A stretch of 64,000 nucleotides of DNA, from assembly GCA_022432975.1 (NCBI GenBank), contig CM039510.1, positions 35,875,468-35,939,467 on the forward strand. The letters run 5' to 3'. How positions within the stretch are numbered: the first letter of the stretch is position 1; each line of letters starts with the position of its first letter. This stretch comes from Begonia masoniana (lineage: Eukaryota; Streptophyta; Magnoliopsida; Cucurbitales; Begoniaceae). Below, piece by piece: positions 11,801 through 23,906 of this stretch. Under the pieces are notes generated by a model. That model did no database searches. It worked only from the letters and a program-made list of their open reading frames with translations, and had not been told where the DNA came from. A program made the translations under genes and the position numbers.

Positions 11801-13699
11801 TTCCCCTGGTGGATGACTATATCTATTCTCCTTATGTGGTTTTGTCTAATGTTATGGCTGCCTTTCTGTGTTGCGTGTATCAGAGGATCCTTGTGTGGTC
11901 TTCTTTTTACTGTATACTTGACTATGTAGTACGATATGGATAGTGAGGGCGTAGCTTTATTTTAAAAATTAGCCCGATCGATCTATCTAAAAATGAGAAG
12001 AGATTTAATAACATAGAATTGGTTTTGAGAGGTGATACTCATTCATTGATATTATAACTTGCAAGCATTATAACATGAGTGGTAGGTATAACATCTCATA
12101 CTGAGTTTGTCACTCACCCCAACGACTTCCCCCTCCTCCACAGGTAAAGGAAGAAGGAAGCAGAAGTGAGCTGGTTCGGCACCAATCGATTAGGAGTTGT
12201 GTTTATTTCTATTTTTCGGCATTTCGTGAAATGTAAGAACATAATCTGGATGTTGCTACATTTTTGGGTTTGTAACTATCTTTATTGTTATTCCAGTTTT
12301 TCTATTATCGCTCATTTCTCATATATGTTATATTGAGGAGTCTTAGATCATTACAAAAACTTCCGCACCCAATCTTAGGTTAGACGGTGGACCTCCCCGA
12401 GGTTGATCGTTTAGCCTGGCGTTTCTGTCCGGCCCCCTCTTGGGTCGTGACATTTAGTGAACGAGAGAATGAAAGAGAATTGATTATCAATTTCTAAATT
12501 TTTCAAACTATTCAAGAAGATTAATGCATGGGAAAATATCGTAATAAATTTATTTTAAGTGAACAATGTCAAATAGGATTGTCTAATCCATAAGGAATAT
12601 TCAATTTATTAATTTCACTAAGTACTACTATGATCATTCTAACATTTATCTGGACAACTAAAACTATGATTTTGAAAACTAAAATAAAATAAACAATTTA
12701 AATAAAATCAACAATGAAAACTTTTAATTCAGTGAAAATCTAGAAGATTAATTTCCTGAATATTTTTCATATTATTTATCAGATAAATATTGCTTAATTG
12801 AACAATTATTTATAAAACATAAATACTAATTTGCCAAACTTCCACTTTCGAGTGTTCAAGTTAATCTTAACTACTAAAATCACAATTTCAATGTCTCCAT
12901 AAAAAATCGCTTTTTTAATCATTTCATAAAGTTTTCTGATTGATTTCACAAAACCCTAACAGTCTATTGAGTTGTTAAACCTGTACTACTTCTTCAGTGC
13001 AATTGAAACCATGAAAAACAGATTAACAAAAATAACCAACAAAATATTTAATCAATAAAAAATAATAATATAAATAAACGATTAATCTCTTCTCTGGAGG
13101 GAGAGAGTTAGTGCGACATAGAAATAGAAACAAGAAAAAGTGTTGAACATAATTAGATCAAAGAGAAGAAAGAAGTAGTAGAGAATATCTGTCTCACAAT
13201 GTCATTGTAATGGTGTAATACGTGTGTGACGGCCCGAAACCAAACCCGATCGGGGTCCGGGATCGGAGCCATCACTCCGGGACAGTTAACAGAAAACAGG
13301 GACTATATTTTTTTTTTTTTGTACAGGGAACAGAACATTTACAAACCTTAAAGCTTCACAGAGAGAGAGTTCTCTGGAGTGGAAAGTAAAACAGAAGTAG
13401 TTGAAATCAAAAGGGCAGAGTGAATGACAGAATAAAAGGGTGGAGCAGAAAATAGAAATGAACTGTAAATTTAGAAATAGAGTAAGACTGGAAAAACGTA
13501 GGCGGGAGGCATTCTCTGTAATTAAAAGTAAAACGAGAAAACATTAAACATATTTAAAATCGAAAGGCAGAACAAATAACAGAGAAACACAGAGAGAAGG
13601 AGCTCTCTGGGATTGAAATGAAATGGGATACAGTTGAAATCAGAAGGCAGCAATTATAATAGAAGAAGAGGAGGCAGACGGAATTCGGAGAATGTAAAC

Positions 13700-14045
13700 T
13701 ACGGGTGACGTCATCGGAAGAGGAGATGACGTCATTGGAAGATGAAGGCAGCAGATGAAATCGGCAGAAGAAAAGCTATGGTGACGTCATCGGAAGAGGA
13801 GATGACGTCATCAGAAGAGGAGATGACGTCATCGGAAGATAAAGGCAGCAGATGAAATCGGCAGATGTGTGATGACGTCAGCCAGAAGATGGATGACATC
13901 ATCGGAAGATGTACGCAGCAGATGAAATCGGCAGAAGGTGATGACGTCAGTCGGAAGATGGATGACGTCATCGGAAGATGTACGGACAGTAGATGAGATC
14001 GGATGAGGTGATGACGTCAACCGGAAGATGGGTGACGTCAACCGG
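13700..14045. repeat. Tandem array with ten TGACGTCA palindromes
   Basis: Perfect sites start at 13706, 13727, 13782, 13803, 13824, 13873, 13942, 13963, 14012 and 14033, and at least one TGACATCA variant is present. Spacing alternates between about 20 and 50 bp. The unit resembles that of element 1, but copy number and order differ, as expected of a fast-changing minisatellite. Confidence 0.9.
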
Positions 14046-14942
14046 AAGATACAGACAGAAACTGTAAATAAACTGGGCGGAAGACAATATTTTAAGGGCA
14101 GCGGTGGACATGATTTCTAAAGGCAGCAAAACAAGCGGGCAGCGGGCAGCGGGCAGCGATGGATGAAATCGGAAGATGTAGTTTTTAAGGCAAATTTACA
14201 ACTTTTGACAGGAAAATATAGACAGAGAGCTTAAAACAGAAGACATAGAAGTCCCAGATTTCTCGAACCACATCAAAACATGGATCTCGAACACAACAGA
14301 GGACATGACAGAAACTCAAGGAATTTAACTCTACATAAAAGCTCTAAAACCAGAGATCATTCATGCATAAGCTAACAAAAAATATTCCAAACCATTTCAG
14401 AATACTTCAAAACATCGTTCAACTGTCAAATACAGCACAAACATAAAGCATGAAAGTTATAAACCTTCAATGCCCGAATCTACACAAGGATGTAGAGCAC
14501 ACTTTACAATTAGCAGATTCAAAGGAAACAGACTGCATGGATAGTTCCAAAACCAGAAGTCATCCACGCACAAACTAACAGATAACACTCCAAACAATTT
14601 CAGAATATTCAGAACATGAATTCAACTGTCAAATACAGTAGTTTTAAAAACTTAGACATCAAAATCTGTACATTGTTTTAAAATCTGAGGATCAGTACAG
14701 AACCTAACATATATTTGCAGACTTTCCCAAAACGGAAGTTTTTTTTTTACAACAAAACCAGAATTTCCAGAAGACTTTACAGTTATAGACTATACTTTAA
14801 AAACTTAAACCTCGGGTCAGAAACATGTCTGGCTGCAACAACCAAACCCCCCATGAGCTCGATCCACCAGCCACCTATTCATCAGTCTGAGGCACAAAGT
14901 CCTCATCTTCAGGTTCAGTACCTACATCGGGGAGTTCATCTA

Positions 14943-14957
14943 TGAGTCTAAAACTCA
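14943..14957 (-). other. Conserved LTR stem-loop (TGAGT-TTTAG-ACTCA)
   Basis: It has the same sequence and relative position as the stem-loop at 5776-5790. Confidence 0.6.
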
Positions 14958-15434
14958 GTAAGAACATATATATATATATATATGCAGTGATGCAAAATGC
15001 TATGCATGCGGTTTTCAGAATACAGTGACAGTACAGAACATTACGTTTCAGTGGCAGAGGGGTATAAGTGGGGCTTATAGGGGAACTGGCGAACAGTGGG
15101 TGCACTATTAGGCACAAACAGTAATATAGTACAGAACAGAAATAGATCTGGAGGCCAGTCCCCGTCCCGCACTTAACCGGTACATTTCAGTCAGATTTTA
15201 TCTTGCTTAACTTCAAAACCGTGTACAGAAAACAGTTTTGCATGATCTTTTAGAAAATCGTGTATGCATGAACATTTACAGTGCTTACAGTTGATACAGT
15301 AGAGAACAGGAAGATAAAACAACAGAAAACTGAACAGAAACCACAAAACTTAACTCTAACTCTTCTACCCGAAACCAGCCAACAGAATGTAAAACCTAGT
15401 ACCTCCGAGATGTAGGGCCAGCCTACGGATATGA

Positions 15435-15443
15435 ACTTACCTG
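15435..15443 (-). promoter_or_regulatory. Consensus 5' splice-site motif in solo LTR
   Basis: The minus strand reads CAGGTAAGT, as in the LTR of element 1, about 650 bp from the LTR start. Confidence 0.5.
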
Positions 15444-16182
15444 TTATCCGCGATGCAGTTGGCTGGAAAGTCTCGGAAAAGCACAGATCTGTAACAAGCA
15501 CGAAGAGAAATAAACAATGCTGTAGATGCTAACAAATAAGTTAGAAGAATTTGTTCCAAACTCATTCAAACCCTTAGAAAACAAATCGGTCTGTTTTCAT
15601 CCAAAAACAGTGAGTTTTACCAAAGTATCACTATCCTTCACTCCAACCAAAACTCACTTTAAACTTGTCCAAACTTGTTAGCATTTAAAAGATGCTTACC
15701 CTAGTAGAAAAACAAAAAGGAGCCGAGGAGATCGAAGTAGCTTCGATGGCTGATTGACGACTGGAAGAGAGAATGCCGAGAAGAGAATGGAGAGAGAGCA
15801 GAGAAGTGAAATGAAGAGGGTTTCACGTAGGAGGAAGAACTTAACTTCCTCAACAAGTTGCCATGTGTCAGCTATCCATTGGCTATCTCCCACCAACCTT
15901 AATTTCTCCCCAATTTACCCTTCCATGCATTTTAAACTTAGTGTTTAGTTTAGTTACACATTAGTTTGGTTCTCCCCTCACTAAATGCTCCAACATTTTA
16001 CAATGAAGTTGTTATCGTATTTATGGCAATTTAAATCCATACAATAATTCAACAGATTATTACATGGCCAAAATGCCGGGTGTTACAACGTGTGTCCGTC
16101 TTCTAGGCAGGTGTCAAAAATCCTCTCCAATCGCTCTTCAAAATACAGGTCAAAGATGCCAAAGGTTCTTCTTTTCGTCGAA

Positions 16183-16200
16183 ATATGTTGTATTTATAAA
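16183..16200 (-). promoter_or_regulatory. Putative TATA box of the Athila/Tat-like LTR
   Basis: The minus strand reads CTTTATAAATACAACATA, a good plant TATA context upstream of the leader-like region of this LTR. Confidence 0.5.
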
Positions 16201-17039
16201 GTCTCCATTAGGATTCCAAACCCCAAAAAATATTTCCAAAACGAGCTGAATTTCGTAATTTGGGAAAGTAAATTTTGGCTTGAGCCAAAACATAGCTCTC
16301 CTGAGCCGCAGCGTAGGCTCTGTATTTTGTGCCTAGGCTACAACTCATCTTCCTCGAGTCCTATCCGAGCAGCTCCTTTTGTGCTTGGGCTATAGCTCAA
16401 CAACTGTTATGTGACTTAAATTTTTTTACTCGTTAAGTTGCAGCTTAACCTTCTATCAGTCATGGTTCGGCTTCCAAAATCCATCTTTTTTCATTTTTGT
16501 TTCACATATTTAATTATATCTACGTCCTAATTTAAAATAGATTAATATGACCAAAAATTTGAGAATAAGCATCAAAGTTTGCTTAGAGTAATGACAATAA
16601 CTCTATTCATAGAGTTATCACAATCTCAACTTAGTTTTTGCTAGTCATTGAGCAAAAAAATAAAATAAAATGCAAAACAAAACCAAACATGACACATAGA
16701 TAGTAAAAACTCAATAGCTTAAATGAAGAATTAGTTTACTAACACATTTGCTTTGACCAAATAAAATTTGTTTGCCTTAAAGAATCACAAGATTTATAGC
16801 TCTCAATAACTTAAAGATTTTTGAATACGTATAAAACTTCAACTTGAATATTATTGGTATCTTACTCATAATATTGCATGTGTTTAAGTAGCCTTGCACA
16901 ACTTAACATTTTCACTTAGAATAAATTTACGCAAGTAATGACACTGATTTATGAAGATGTTGAATAGATATTAAAGAAAATATAAATGATTACTAATATA
17001 TATTTTTAACTTTTCAAAAGCATTTTACCCCTTTATTAT

Positions 17040-17225
17040 ACATTTCACTCATTGAGTATTCGAAGACTCACTCAAAATTGAAAGTGAAGTGGGGAACTGC
17101 TGCATTTTTTTTTCATGGTTTTTGCAATAGAATTCTTCTCGAGTCTCTTATTTTATTGTATAGTTTCCACCCATTGAGTATCCAAATGGATCAATTAAAG
17201 TTGAAAGTGGAGTAAGGAGTCACAT
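17040..17225. repeat. Pair of diverged direct repeats (about 55 bp)
   Basis: CATTGAGTAT followed by a GAAAGTGAAGTGGGG-like or GAAAGTGGAGTAAGG segment occurs twice (about 17050-17100 and 17170-17215). It lies within Athila/Tat-like sequence and its role is unknown. Confidence 0.5.
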
Positions 17226-17457
17226 AAATCACAAGAGAGATTATTATTTATTATTCACTTTTTTTTTGTTTTTAATAAAGGAGAAGATCAGAATAATTAT
17301 TCACATAAATTTATTACTAAGTTTCTAAAAGTGTTACTCCTTTATACTATGTGCTCTAAGTACAAACTCATAAATAAGATATTAATAATAAACAAGTTGA
17401 ACCTACAAACATCTCATCATCACTTTGAATTACAAAAAGTTTAACCAAATGTATTAT

Positions 17458-18564
17458 TAGAGATGTTAAACGGGCGGGCTGTGAGCCAGCCCGCCCGCTC
17501 GACTCGTTAATGTAGCGGGTCGAGCTAAGCTCGGCTCGCTACAGTAACGAGCTGGTTTGGCTCGGGTCACATTGACGAGCCGAGCTGAGCCGAGCTGAGC
17601 CGAGCTCGGCCATTCGGGCTCGCGAGCCATCGATGATCGGGCTCAACGAGCCTACTCACGAGCTGGCTCGGTCAAGCCCAGCTCGGGGCCCTGAGCAACT
17701 GAGTCATGTCTGATGCCTGACAATCGGCAGTCTCCGACTGCTCGGTCAAGCCCAACTACGATGCTCTCTCCGATGCCTAGGTCGAGCCATCGGGGTCCTC
17801 CCTGGGGCGAACAATCGCCTAAGGGTGAAAGTTCGCTCATAGGCGAACTTTTTGCCAAAATTTCAATGAAGGGGCCGATTGCTCGCCCACTGTTCATGTG
17901 AACAGTGCAAGATTGTTCACATGAACCGTGCACTTTACTGTTCACGTGAATAGTGCCTAAAAAATGTTTTAATTAAATTCTATGAAATTTAAAAAAAGAA
18001 AGTTTACACGTTTTGAGTCCTTTTAACGATGTACTGTATTTTCAAAGTATTTTAACGAACAGTTTAATTAGTGAAGTCTGAATTATCGATGTAGATAATA
18101 GGTGAAATTCTACTTATTTAATGTTGAAAATACTATGCCATATTGACAAGTTATTTGTGTTTTTATTAGTGAGAAAACACAATGTATTAATTAAATGTCA
18201 TTTTTGTATTAATTAAAGATTTTTATTATTTACATTTTACACGACTAAGTATTTATTATATTTCATCATTAATATAATAAATATTTATTATAATTTTAAT
18301 AAATAAAATATTAATGAAATATATACTATTTTTATATAAAATAATTTTATTTATGTAAGTTTGGCTTGTTAAGCTCGGCTCGTTACGCTCGTTGGGCCAG
18401 CTCGGCTCGGCTCGTTAGGCTCGTGGCTCACGAGCCGGCTCGGGTTGGAAATTTTTAGGGTCAGCTCGTTAGGCTCGGCTCGTTAGACTCGTTTGGCTCG
18501 GAAGGCTCGGTGAGCTGGGTCCGTCTCAGCTCGGCTCGGCTTGACTCGCTCGTTTAACATCTCA
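17458..18564. mobile_element. Non-autonomous hAT-type element (1107 bp)
   Basis: The termini are TAGAGATGTTAAACG and its near-complement CGTTTAACATCTCA, flanked by the 8-bp duplication TGTATTAT (17450-17457 and 18565-18572). Both ends carry many copies of a GAGCTCGGCTCG-like subterminal motif, and the centre is AT-rich. No transposase is present. The 8-bp duplication and the TIR style fit hAT miniature elements that depend on transposase from elsewhere. The open frames at 17650-17945 are products of the GC-rich repeats. Confidence 0.9.
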
Positions 18565-18572
18565 TGTATTAT

Positions 18573-19290
18573 TATAGGCTAATTGCATCTAAAAAAAGAA
18601 AACATCATGCTAACATATGAAAATAAAGTCAAACCATCCCAAACTTAGTAGATACATTCTCCTCCATGTATGAACATAAAATAATGCAAAGAACAAGAGG
18701 GAAAAAGGTACTGCCTTGTTGAGGAGAGTGCTAACCTTCTTCCTCTCTTACAGATGATGTGCGAGAACTTTCCTATCAACTAGAGTAATTGGCGCAAGCT
18801 AACAAACTGTTAACGCCAGAGAAAACACGACATAGAATACCAAAATGCTAATTGAAGATAGGAAATAATATATATTTTTTGTTTTTGTTTTTTTTTCTCT
18901 CTTGTTTTTTTAAGGAACTAAATGTCTAGGTTGCCACACTAAATAGTCACAGCTTGACGCTTTCCATTTTATGTCTTTTATTTTTGAGATGTCTTATCCT
19001 TCCTCCTCTATTTTCTATACCGACTGACTTTTTTATTTTTTATTATTTGTCTAGTCATTTAAAGTTCTCCCACCATTTGCTAGTAGCTCGATCAGTTCAT
19101 GAATAAGTACTTTATTCACTGAAAATTGGTCTTACCTTGTTGAGTTACAAAGCTTCACTTATTGTTTTGGCATAAAAGATTGGGTGGGGCAATACTTCAT
19201 ATCCCTTTCCTTTGTGCTTTCCATATCATTCTTTGTATCTTCCCAAAGTTTCATAAACTTTTTGGGATTCATCTTGCCTTTTTCATTTTT
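18573..19290. other. Probable 3' internal part of the Athila-like element; no gene recognised
   Basis: This AT-rich stretch lies between the hAT element and the Athila protease remnant. There are pyrimidine runs near 18880-18915 on the plus strand. No coding match was found. Confidence 0.4.
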
Positions 19291-19793
19291 AATCTATTCC
19301 TCTTGTTCAATCATGAGATTCGATATCATTGACAACGTCAGCTAAATTGCAATTTTGTATTTCAACTGGCACTTCAAATCACAGTATATTAAATCTAACT
19401 TTTTCATCATTGACCCTTAGAGTTAATTCACCAAGTTAAACATCAATCAACACATGTATAGTAGCTAAAAATGGTCTTCCCAGTAATGACATCTTATGAT
19501 CTTCTTCTATGTCTTCTACTTAAGGATTTGTTAGCTATTAATAGTGTAATTGTAGTCAGTTTCACTTCTCTCAATCCAAGTTTCTTACATAAGGATAGCG
19601 GCGTCATGTTGATAGTCGCACAATGTTTTATCAAATAGAGAGTTCCCAATAGTGCATGGTATTGTAAACCTTCGTGGATCTTTCAATTTCTGAGTGAGTT
19701 TTCATTGCAGGATGACCCTACATTCCTCTATCAATTTTATTGGGTCAAACTCGTCAAATTTCTTTTTCTTAGGCATCACCTCTTTTAGGAATT
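19290..19793 (-). pseudogene. Athila-like aspartic protease remnant
   Basis: Minus-strand translation gives fragments found in Athila-type protease regions: FLKEVMPKKKKFDEF, KLKDPRRFTIPCTIGN, then LLGRPFLAT and LGELTLRVNDEKV. Protease would process the gag-pol polyprotein. Stops and frame changes are frequent. The upstream half of the gene lies beyond the insertion at 19794-21142. Confidence 0.75.
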
Positions 19794-20029
19794 TGATAAA
19801 TGTGTATTTTACACCGTATTTGTGTTCTTTTATAATAGATTCAATAAGTTTTTCTCAAGTGTTTAAGATGATTTGACATTTTTGATGTAAGTGCGCAGAT
19901 AAATGAAATATAGCAAATTTGGAGTTTCAACAAAGACAATTAGAGCTCAAGAATTGATTTCAGCGATTACTTTCAGGCACTATTTGAAGAAGTAAAAGAT
20001 ATAAACCTGAGAAGGTGTTGATTGATCTC

Positions 20030-20225
20030 CACATTGGAGGAGATCAATCTCCTGTTTGAGCTGACTAATTGCCTACACAAGGGGATCAATCTCTTGTCTG
20101 ATCGCCTACACAAGGGGATCAATCTCATGTCTAAGCTGACTAATTGCCTACACAAGGGGTTCAATCTCCTGTTTAAGCCGACTGATCGCCTACACAAAGG
20201 GATCAATCGCCTGACGCATTTAAAA
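20030..20225. repeat. Tandem repeat in the Tat-like LTR
   Basis: GCCTACACAAGGGGATCAAT recurs four times with alternating spacers (CTGACTAATT and CTGATC types). It lies just upstream of the TATA candidate. The 107-aa open frame across it is a repeat product. Confidence 0.8.
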
Positions 20226-20302
20226 AGATACAATTTTGGTGATTTTAATCAGAAAATCTTAGCCGTTGATCATAAGGACGCCGAATTTATTTCAAAATTA
20301 GG

Positions 20303-20309
20303 TTATAAA
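20303..20309 (+). promoter_or_regulatory. Putative TATA box of Tat-like LTR
   Basis: GGTTATAAAGGAATGAGG lies 3' of the tandem repeat and 5' of a pyrimidine-rich leader-like stretch. Confidence 0.45.
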
Positions 20310-21159
20310 GGAATGAGGCAGCCAAAAACAAGGAAAGAGAGCTAGAGAGGAACAAAGAAGAGATCGCTTCCGTCAAGAATTCGCATTCAAAAGCATAGTT
20401 TTCTCTCTCCTTTTTTTTTGCAACTATGAACATCATCATTTTGATTTTTGTTTCTTTTCGTTATTCTAGGATGAATTAATTTTTTGCTCTAGAGCTAAGA
20501 TGTAGCCAAATTATGATTGTTTGATATTTTCTTTAATTCAATTTGTTGATGTCGTATTCCAATTATGTGTTGAGTGAATTATTACTGTTCTTATTGCTTG
20601 CGATTGCTTGATCAACAATAGTATGTTCGTAGGATTGTTTTGAGACCGGGAGGTGAAATATAATTATGCAATGGATAATTTGCCATAAAAATGATCTTAG
20701 ACTAGGATAGCTAAGGCGTTTATGTGGTAATTTGATTTCTCGTTCGTAATGTATTCAATTAATTGTTAGGGTTTGAGACTGGGAAGTAATAACTCGTTAG
20801 TTGGATAAATGTGTCATTACTTGGGAGAGATTGATACATATATTCGTGAAATCACCATCAACACATAGGAATAGATATTAATAAATTGAGTTAGGATTAC
20901 TAAACTTGATTAATTAAGGTGAAGTCAAAAGCTCTTAATTTTTCTCTCATTAAATTCTATAGCTTTATTCAATTTTTGTTTATTTAATTAAGTTCTATTG
21001 TTTTCTTTCAATCAAAAACATCAAAATTACGCTGTTCATCTATAATTAGAGTGAAAGTTGTTTAATAATTAGTGGGAATAGTCTTCGTGGGTTTCACTTT
21101 ATTACTTTTGCGACACATGTGCTTGCATTCATATTTTTTGCAAAGAATTTAACATGATT

Positions 21160-22797
21160 TGACATTTGTTATATGGCTTCAACACAATGGATGACGATGT
21201 GAATGTTCTTAAAATTTTTGAGAACTTTGTGCAATCGATCATCAATTTTTTTTTTGCATAAAAGCGCTAAAGGAATTGAAGTGCAAGTTGTAGAATTGGA
21301 CGATTTTCTAGAAAACGAATTGATTTGGGCTTTGTGCCTTCCTTTTGGGTTCAACCTCCTTTTAAATTTTCTTCACTTCTTATGACTCATCTTCCTTATC
21401 AATAGATAGCTTTGTAACTTGTTGTTCATCTTGATTCTTTGGTGATTGCAGTTCCTTCTTGTTTTAGTGTTACTGCATGACATTGTTCTCTTAGATTTTT
21501 CTTAGTGTTACTCAGAAAGGCTCCCTTGTTTGGATTATTTATGTCATTAGCTAATTGTCCAATTTGGGTTTCCATTAACTTGATAGATGCATTCATGTTA
21601 ACTAAGCGAGTCTCGTAATTGTCGAGTCGTTTTTCATTCTTTGTGGATCTCGCCCTAGTTTCTACTACAAAGATGCTCATTAAATCTTCAAATGAGGGTT
21701 TCTTTTTGTATGCTTGATTTTGAAATCCGAAAAGAAGATTATGAAGATTCAAGATATTTTTATTATTTGCATAGTTGAAGTTCTTATGATTTCTCACTTC
21801 TAGATGGTATTGGTTAGGCAAATTATTATTTCTAAAAATGTTGTAGCCTTTTTTATTCACGTATTGAACCTATTGTCTATTCTCTTTAACTACAATGAAT
21901 GTTCCAATGGGATTTGATGATGCTCCACCCAATATTCAACTATTTCATTTTAGATTTGCAATGTAATGTGTTAATGATTACATTTGTGCCGTGAGGGCTG
22001 TAATGGAGTCAAACTCCAAGTATCCTGCCACTGTATTTGTGTTAAATCTTTCATTGGACCATTAATAGGTGTTTGAGACCATATCCTCTAGGAAAACGTA
22101 TGAATGTTCAATAGTTCTAGCCATGAGCTATCCTCCAAAAGTGGCACCAAAGATAGTTCTTGTTTGTCCATTCAATCTATTGTAGAATAGTTGAATTTGC
22201 AGTGGATCTTAAAAATCAAGTTAGAGACATCTCCGAAGTAAACCTTTAAATCTCTCCTAATATTCCTTTGAAGGCTCAACATCAAATTATTTGAATTGTC
22301 AAATTTCATTTCTAAGTTGGGTAGTTTTTGTAGGTGGAAAAAATTTACTTAGGAACTTGTCCACCATGTCGTCCCATGTTGTAATACTACATGATCTTAG
22401 ACTTAAACCAAGCCCTAACTATGTCTCTTAGTGAAAATGAGAATAATCTTAATCTAATGTTGTCATTCCAGAGACCATTCATTTTAATAGTATTGCTTAT
22501 TTAATTAAACATGGCTAAATGAATATTGGGATCTTCATTTAAAGATCTCTACAATTGAATTTGTTGTACCATATTAATCAAAGGAGGTTTTAATTCAAAA
22601 TTATTTGCATGAATAGCAAGACAAGCAATACCAGACAAGTTATTAGCTACCATTGGTTTTAAGTTGTCTCTAATTGCCCGCTTGGAAACATTTTGAAATT
22701 TCCCCTGTTCAGCCATCTTTTCGTTCGCTTTAATTTTTGGTTTCATGATCTCATGCAGTGTCTTTTCAATTTCTAGATAAAATGAAACTAATTCCAA
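21160..22797 (-). pseudogene. Athila-like gag and gag-protease linker, minus strand
   Basis: In the order 22797 to 21160, recognisable pieces are ANNFELKPPLINMVQQ (gag N-terminal part), RDIVRAWFKS, a DDMVDKFLSKFFPPTKT-like segment, NNLPNQYHLEVRNH, METQIGQLANDINN, EQCHAVTLK and the linker KVLKNFKNIHIVIHCVEA. These follow the Athila gag layout. An open stretch of 144 codons remains at 21426-21860, the rest has stops. It is convergent with the plus-strand Athila remnant at 9541-12524 and shows clear sequence similarity to it. Confidence 0.8.
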
Positions 22798-22811
22798 ATC
22801 CCCAATGAAAA

Positions 22812-23055
22812 CCTTTAATTCAGAGAAAATCTAGAACATTGATTTTACAAATATTTTTCATATTATTTATTATACAAATATTTCTTAGATAAATAATTAT
22901 TTATAAAATAAGACCCTAATTTGTTAATCTCACTCTCTCAAGCGTCAAACTAAGCTTAAGTTCCAAAATTACAATTTCAATATCTCTATAAAAATTGCTC
23001 TTATAGTCATTCAATAAACTTTAATGGTTTTCTAATTGATATCGCAAAATCCTAA
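22812..23055 (-). repeat. LTR-like segment homologous to 12725-12965
   Basis: The shared blocks include TTTAATTCAG.GAAAATCTAG, TTTTTCATATTATTTAT and CAATTTCAAT.TCT. It flanks the Athila gag start, consistent with a partial 5' LTR. Confidence 0.55.
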
Positions 23056-23283
23056 ATACGTTCATATTATAATTAAGGTAGTCTTGTCCCAGAAAATAAT
23101 TATTAGTGTTTTCTTATGTACAAGGAAATCTCACTTCCTTTATATTTTTGTTATCCGATTAGTGTTACTTGTGTTTTGGCTCTTTTGAATATTTGAATAT
23201 TTTAGTTGACTTAGTGTATGGAAGAGTCACATTATACTTAAAAAAATATATATTTCTCTTATCCTAAACTAGGTGGTTTCAAG

Positions 23284-23818
23284 CGTGGAATCCCTTGTGC
23301 TCCCAGTATAATATTGTCTGTTTTTGGACAGATGCCGCACGAATTTATTCTTGGGGTTAACCTAAAACGCGTTGTACTAGGTAGAGAGGAGACTTTACTT
23401 ATAAAACACTCAATTTCTACTCTCTCAAGCGATGTGAGATTATGTACTCCTACTAGTATGAGCTGAGCCCTCACAATTAATAGAATGTTTGGCCGTTCTT
23501 GCCTTCACAAAGTAGACTGCAACAATCTCCCCACCTTTGGGGACCCGACGTCTCTGTCGGCCCCACTTCTTATTGGAAATTGACCCTGATACCATTTGTG
23601 GAGTCCCCTAGTGCTCCATACAATATTGTCTACTTTGGGAGGAGACCACACAAATTTTTTTTTGGGGTTACCCCAAAATGTGTTGCACTAGGTAGGGAGG
23701 AGAACTCTACTTATAAATCATTTAATTTTCACTCTTCCCGCAATGTGAGATTGTGCACCCCCACTAGTATGAGCTAAACTCTTATAATGAACAGAATTTT
23801 GGGCCGTCTTTGCCTTCA
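23284..23818 (-). mobile_element. TRIM element with two 222-224-bp LTRs
   Basis: On the plus strand, LTR copies lie at 23284-23507 and 23597-23818, starting TGTGGAGTCCC (CGTGGAATCCC in the left copy) and ending TTGCCTTCA. The 89-bp internal region carries a minus-strand PBS, TGGTATCAGGGTC, next to the right LTR. After 23818, 17 bp resemble the start of the internal region again, so this may be one end of a tandem array. No protein or 5S-like domain was seen, unlike Cassandra. A CTTATAAA promoter-like box lies in each LTR. Confidence 0.8.
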
Positions 23819-23906
23819 AAAGGCGGACTTCCATAAAAAGTAACATGCGCCAAAGTGAATTCTAAGTTCATTTCTTCCGGAGCATTTCTGTGTTATTGAT
23901 AATAAA

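Larger units (their letters stand above)
10411..12452 (+). mobile_element. Solo LTR (2042 bp) with TTTAG target duplication
   Basis: It starts TGTAAAATTC and ends GGGTCGTGACA, and is flanked by TTTAG at 10406-10410 and 12453-12457. Orientation is inferred from the GA-rich tract and gene-like segment near 10850 and the terminal structure. Internal features include a perfect 13-bp inverted repeat with a 3-nt loop (10801-10829), a (GA)n run (10856-10878), a 71-bp tandem duplication (11661-11800), and a TGAGT-TTGTC-ACTCA stem-loop (12102-12116) shared with the other long LTRs. No internal element sequence remains, so it arose by LTR-LTR recombination. Confidence 0.9.
9541..12524 (+). pseudogene. 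Athila-like gag remnant, plus strand, split by a solo LTR
   Basis: Translated fragments match the gag of Athila-type gypsy elements: KVWLQSLQAASIT, DDMAEKLIGIFFPLAKT, IGQFKQLDFEPLYKLWERFK and HWLQIQLFYNG. Upstream (about 9541-9680) weaker similarity continues, and downstream the FLEDLVNERMKEN-like segment resumes after the LTR at 10411-12452 (12453-12524). Many stops and frame changes show it is long dead. It ends where a minus-strand Athila/Tat-like LTR begins near 12525. Confidence 0.75.
13225..16087 (-). mobile_element. Solo LTR, Tekay-like (2863 bp), ACGTG target duplication
   Basis: It has the same family termini as the LTR of element 1: TGTGACGGCC on the left and CGGGTGTTACA on the right of the plus strand. 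ACGTG flanks it at 13220-13224 and 16088-16092. It contains a TGACGTCA array (13700-14045), the conserved stem-loop (14943-14957) and the splice-site motif (15435-15443). No gag-pol or PBS adjoins it, so it is a solo LTR from recombination, inserted in an older Athila/Tat-like LTR. Confidence 0.93.
12525..17457 (-). mobile_element. Athila/Tat-like LTR, minus strand, interrupted
   Basis: The minus strand has a promoter-like TATA segment (16200-16183), a leader, and a 3' end containing the TCC-T-ATGGATTAGAC-type block typical of Tat/Athila LTR ends (about 12590-12550), then TGGGAAAATA-like terminal sequence near 12525. Positions 12725-12965 align by eye with 22812-23055 next to a minus-strand Athila gag, so both probably belong to LTRs of the same family. 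A Tekay-type solo LTR (13225-16087) is inserted in it. The right limit is not clear. Confidence 0.5.
19794..21142 (+). mobile_element. Solo LTR, probably Tat/Ogre-like (about 1349 bp)
   Basis: The insertion interrupts the Athila gag-protease remnant. It begins TGATAAATGTGTATTTTA and ends near GTGCTTGCATTC...TTTTTGCA, both typical of Tat-lineage LTRs, with the GACCGGGAGGTGAAAT and CTTCGTGGGTTTCAC blocks expected inside and near the 3' end. Flanks are AGGAATT (19787-19793) and AAGAATT (21143-21149), a possible decayed target duplication with one mismatch that is not the usual 5 bp. A TATA candidate lies at 20303-20309. Confidence 0.65.

Noticed and set aside
19869..21163. Alternative boundary for the insertion in the Athila remnant using a 13-bp match (TGATTTGACATTT)
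   Set aside because: The match would imply a LINE-like insertion, but both ends and internal blocks fit a Tat-type LTR with TG...CA ends at 19794-21142. I keep this as a less likely option.
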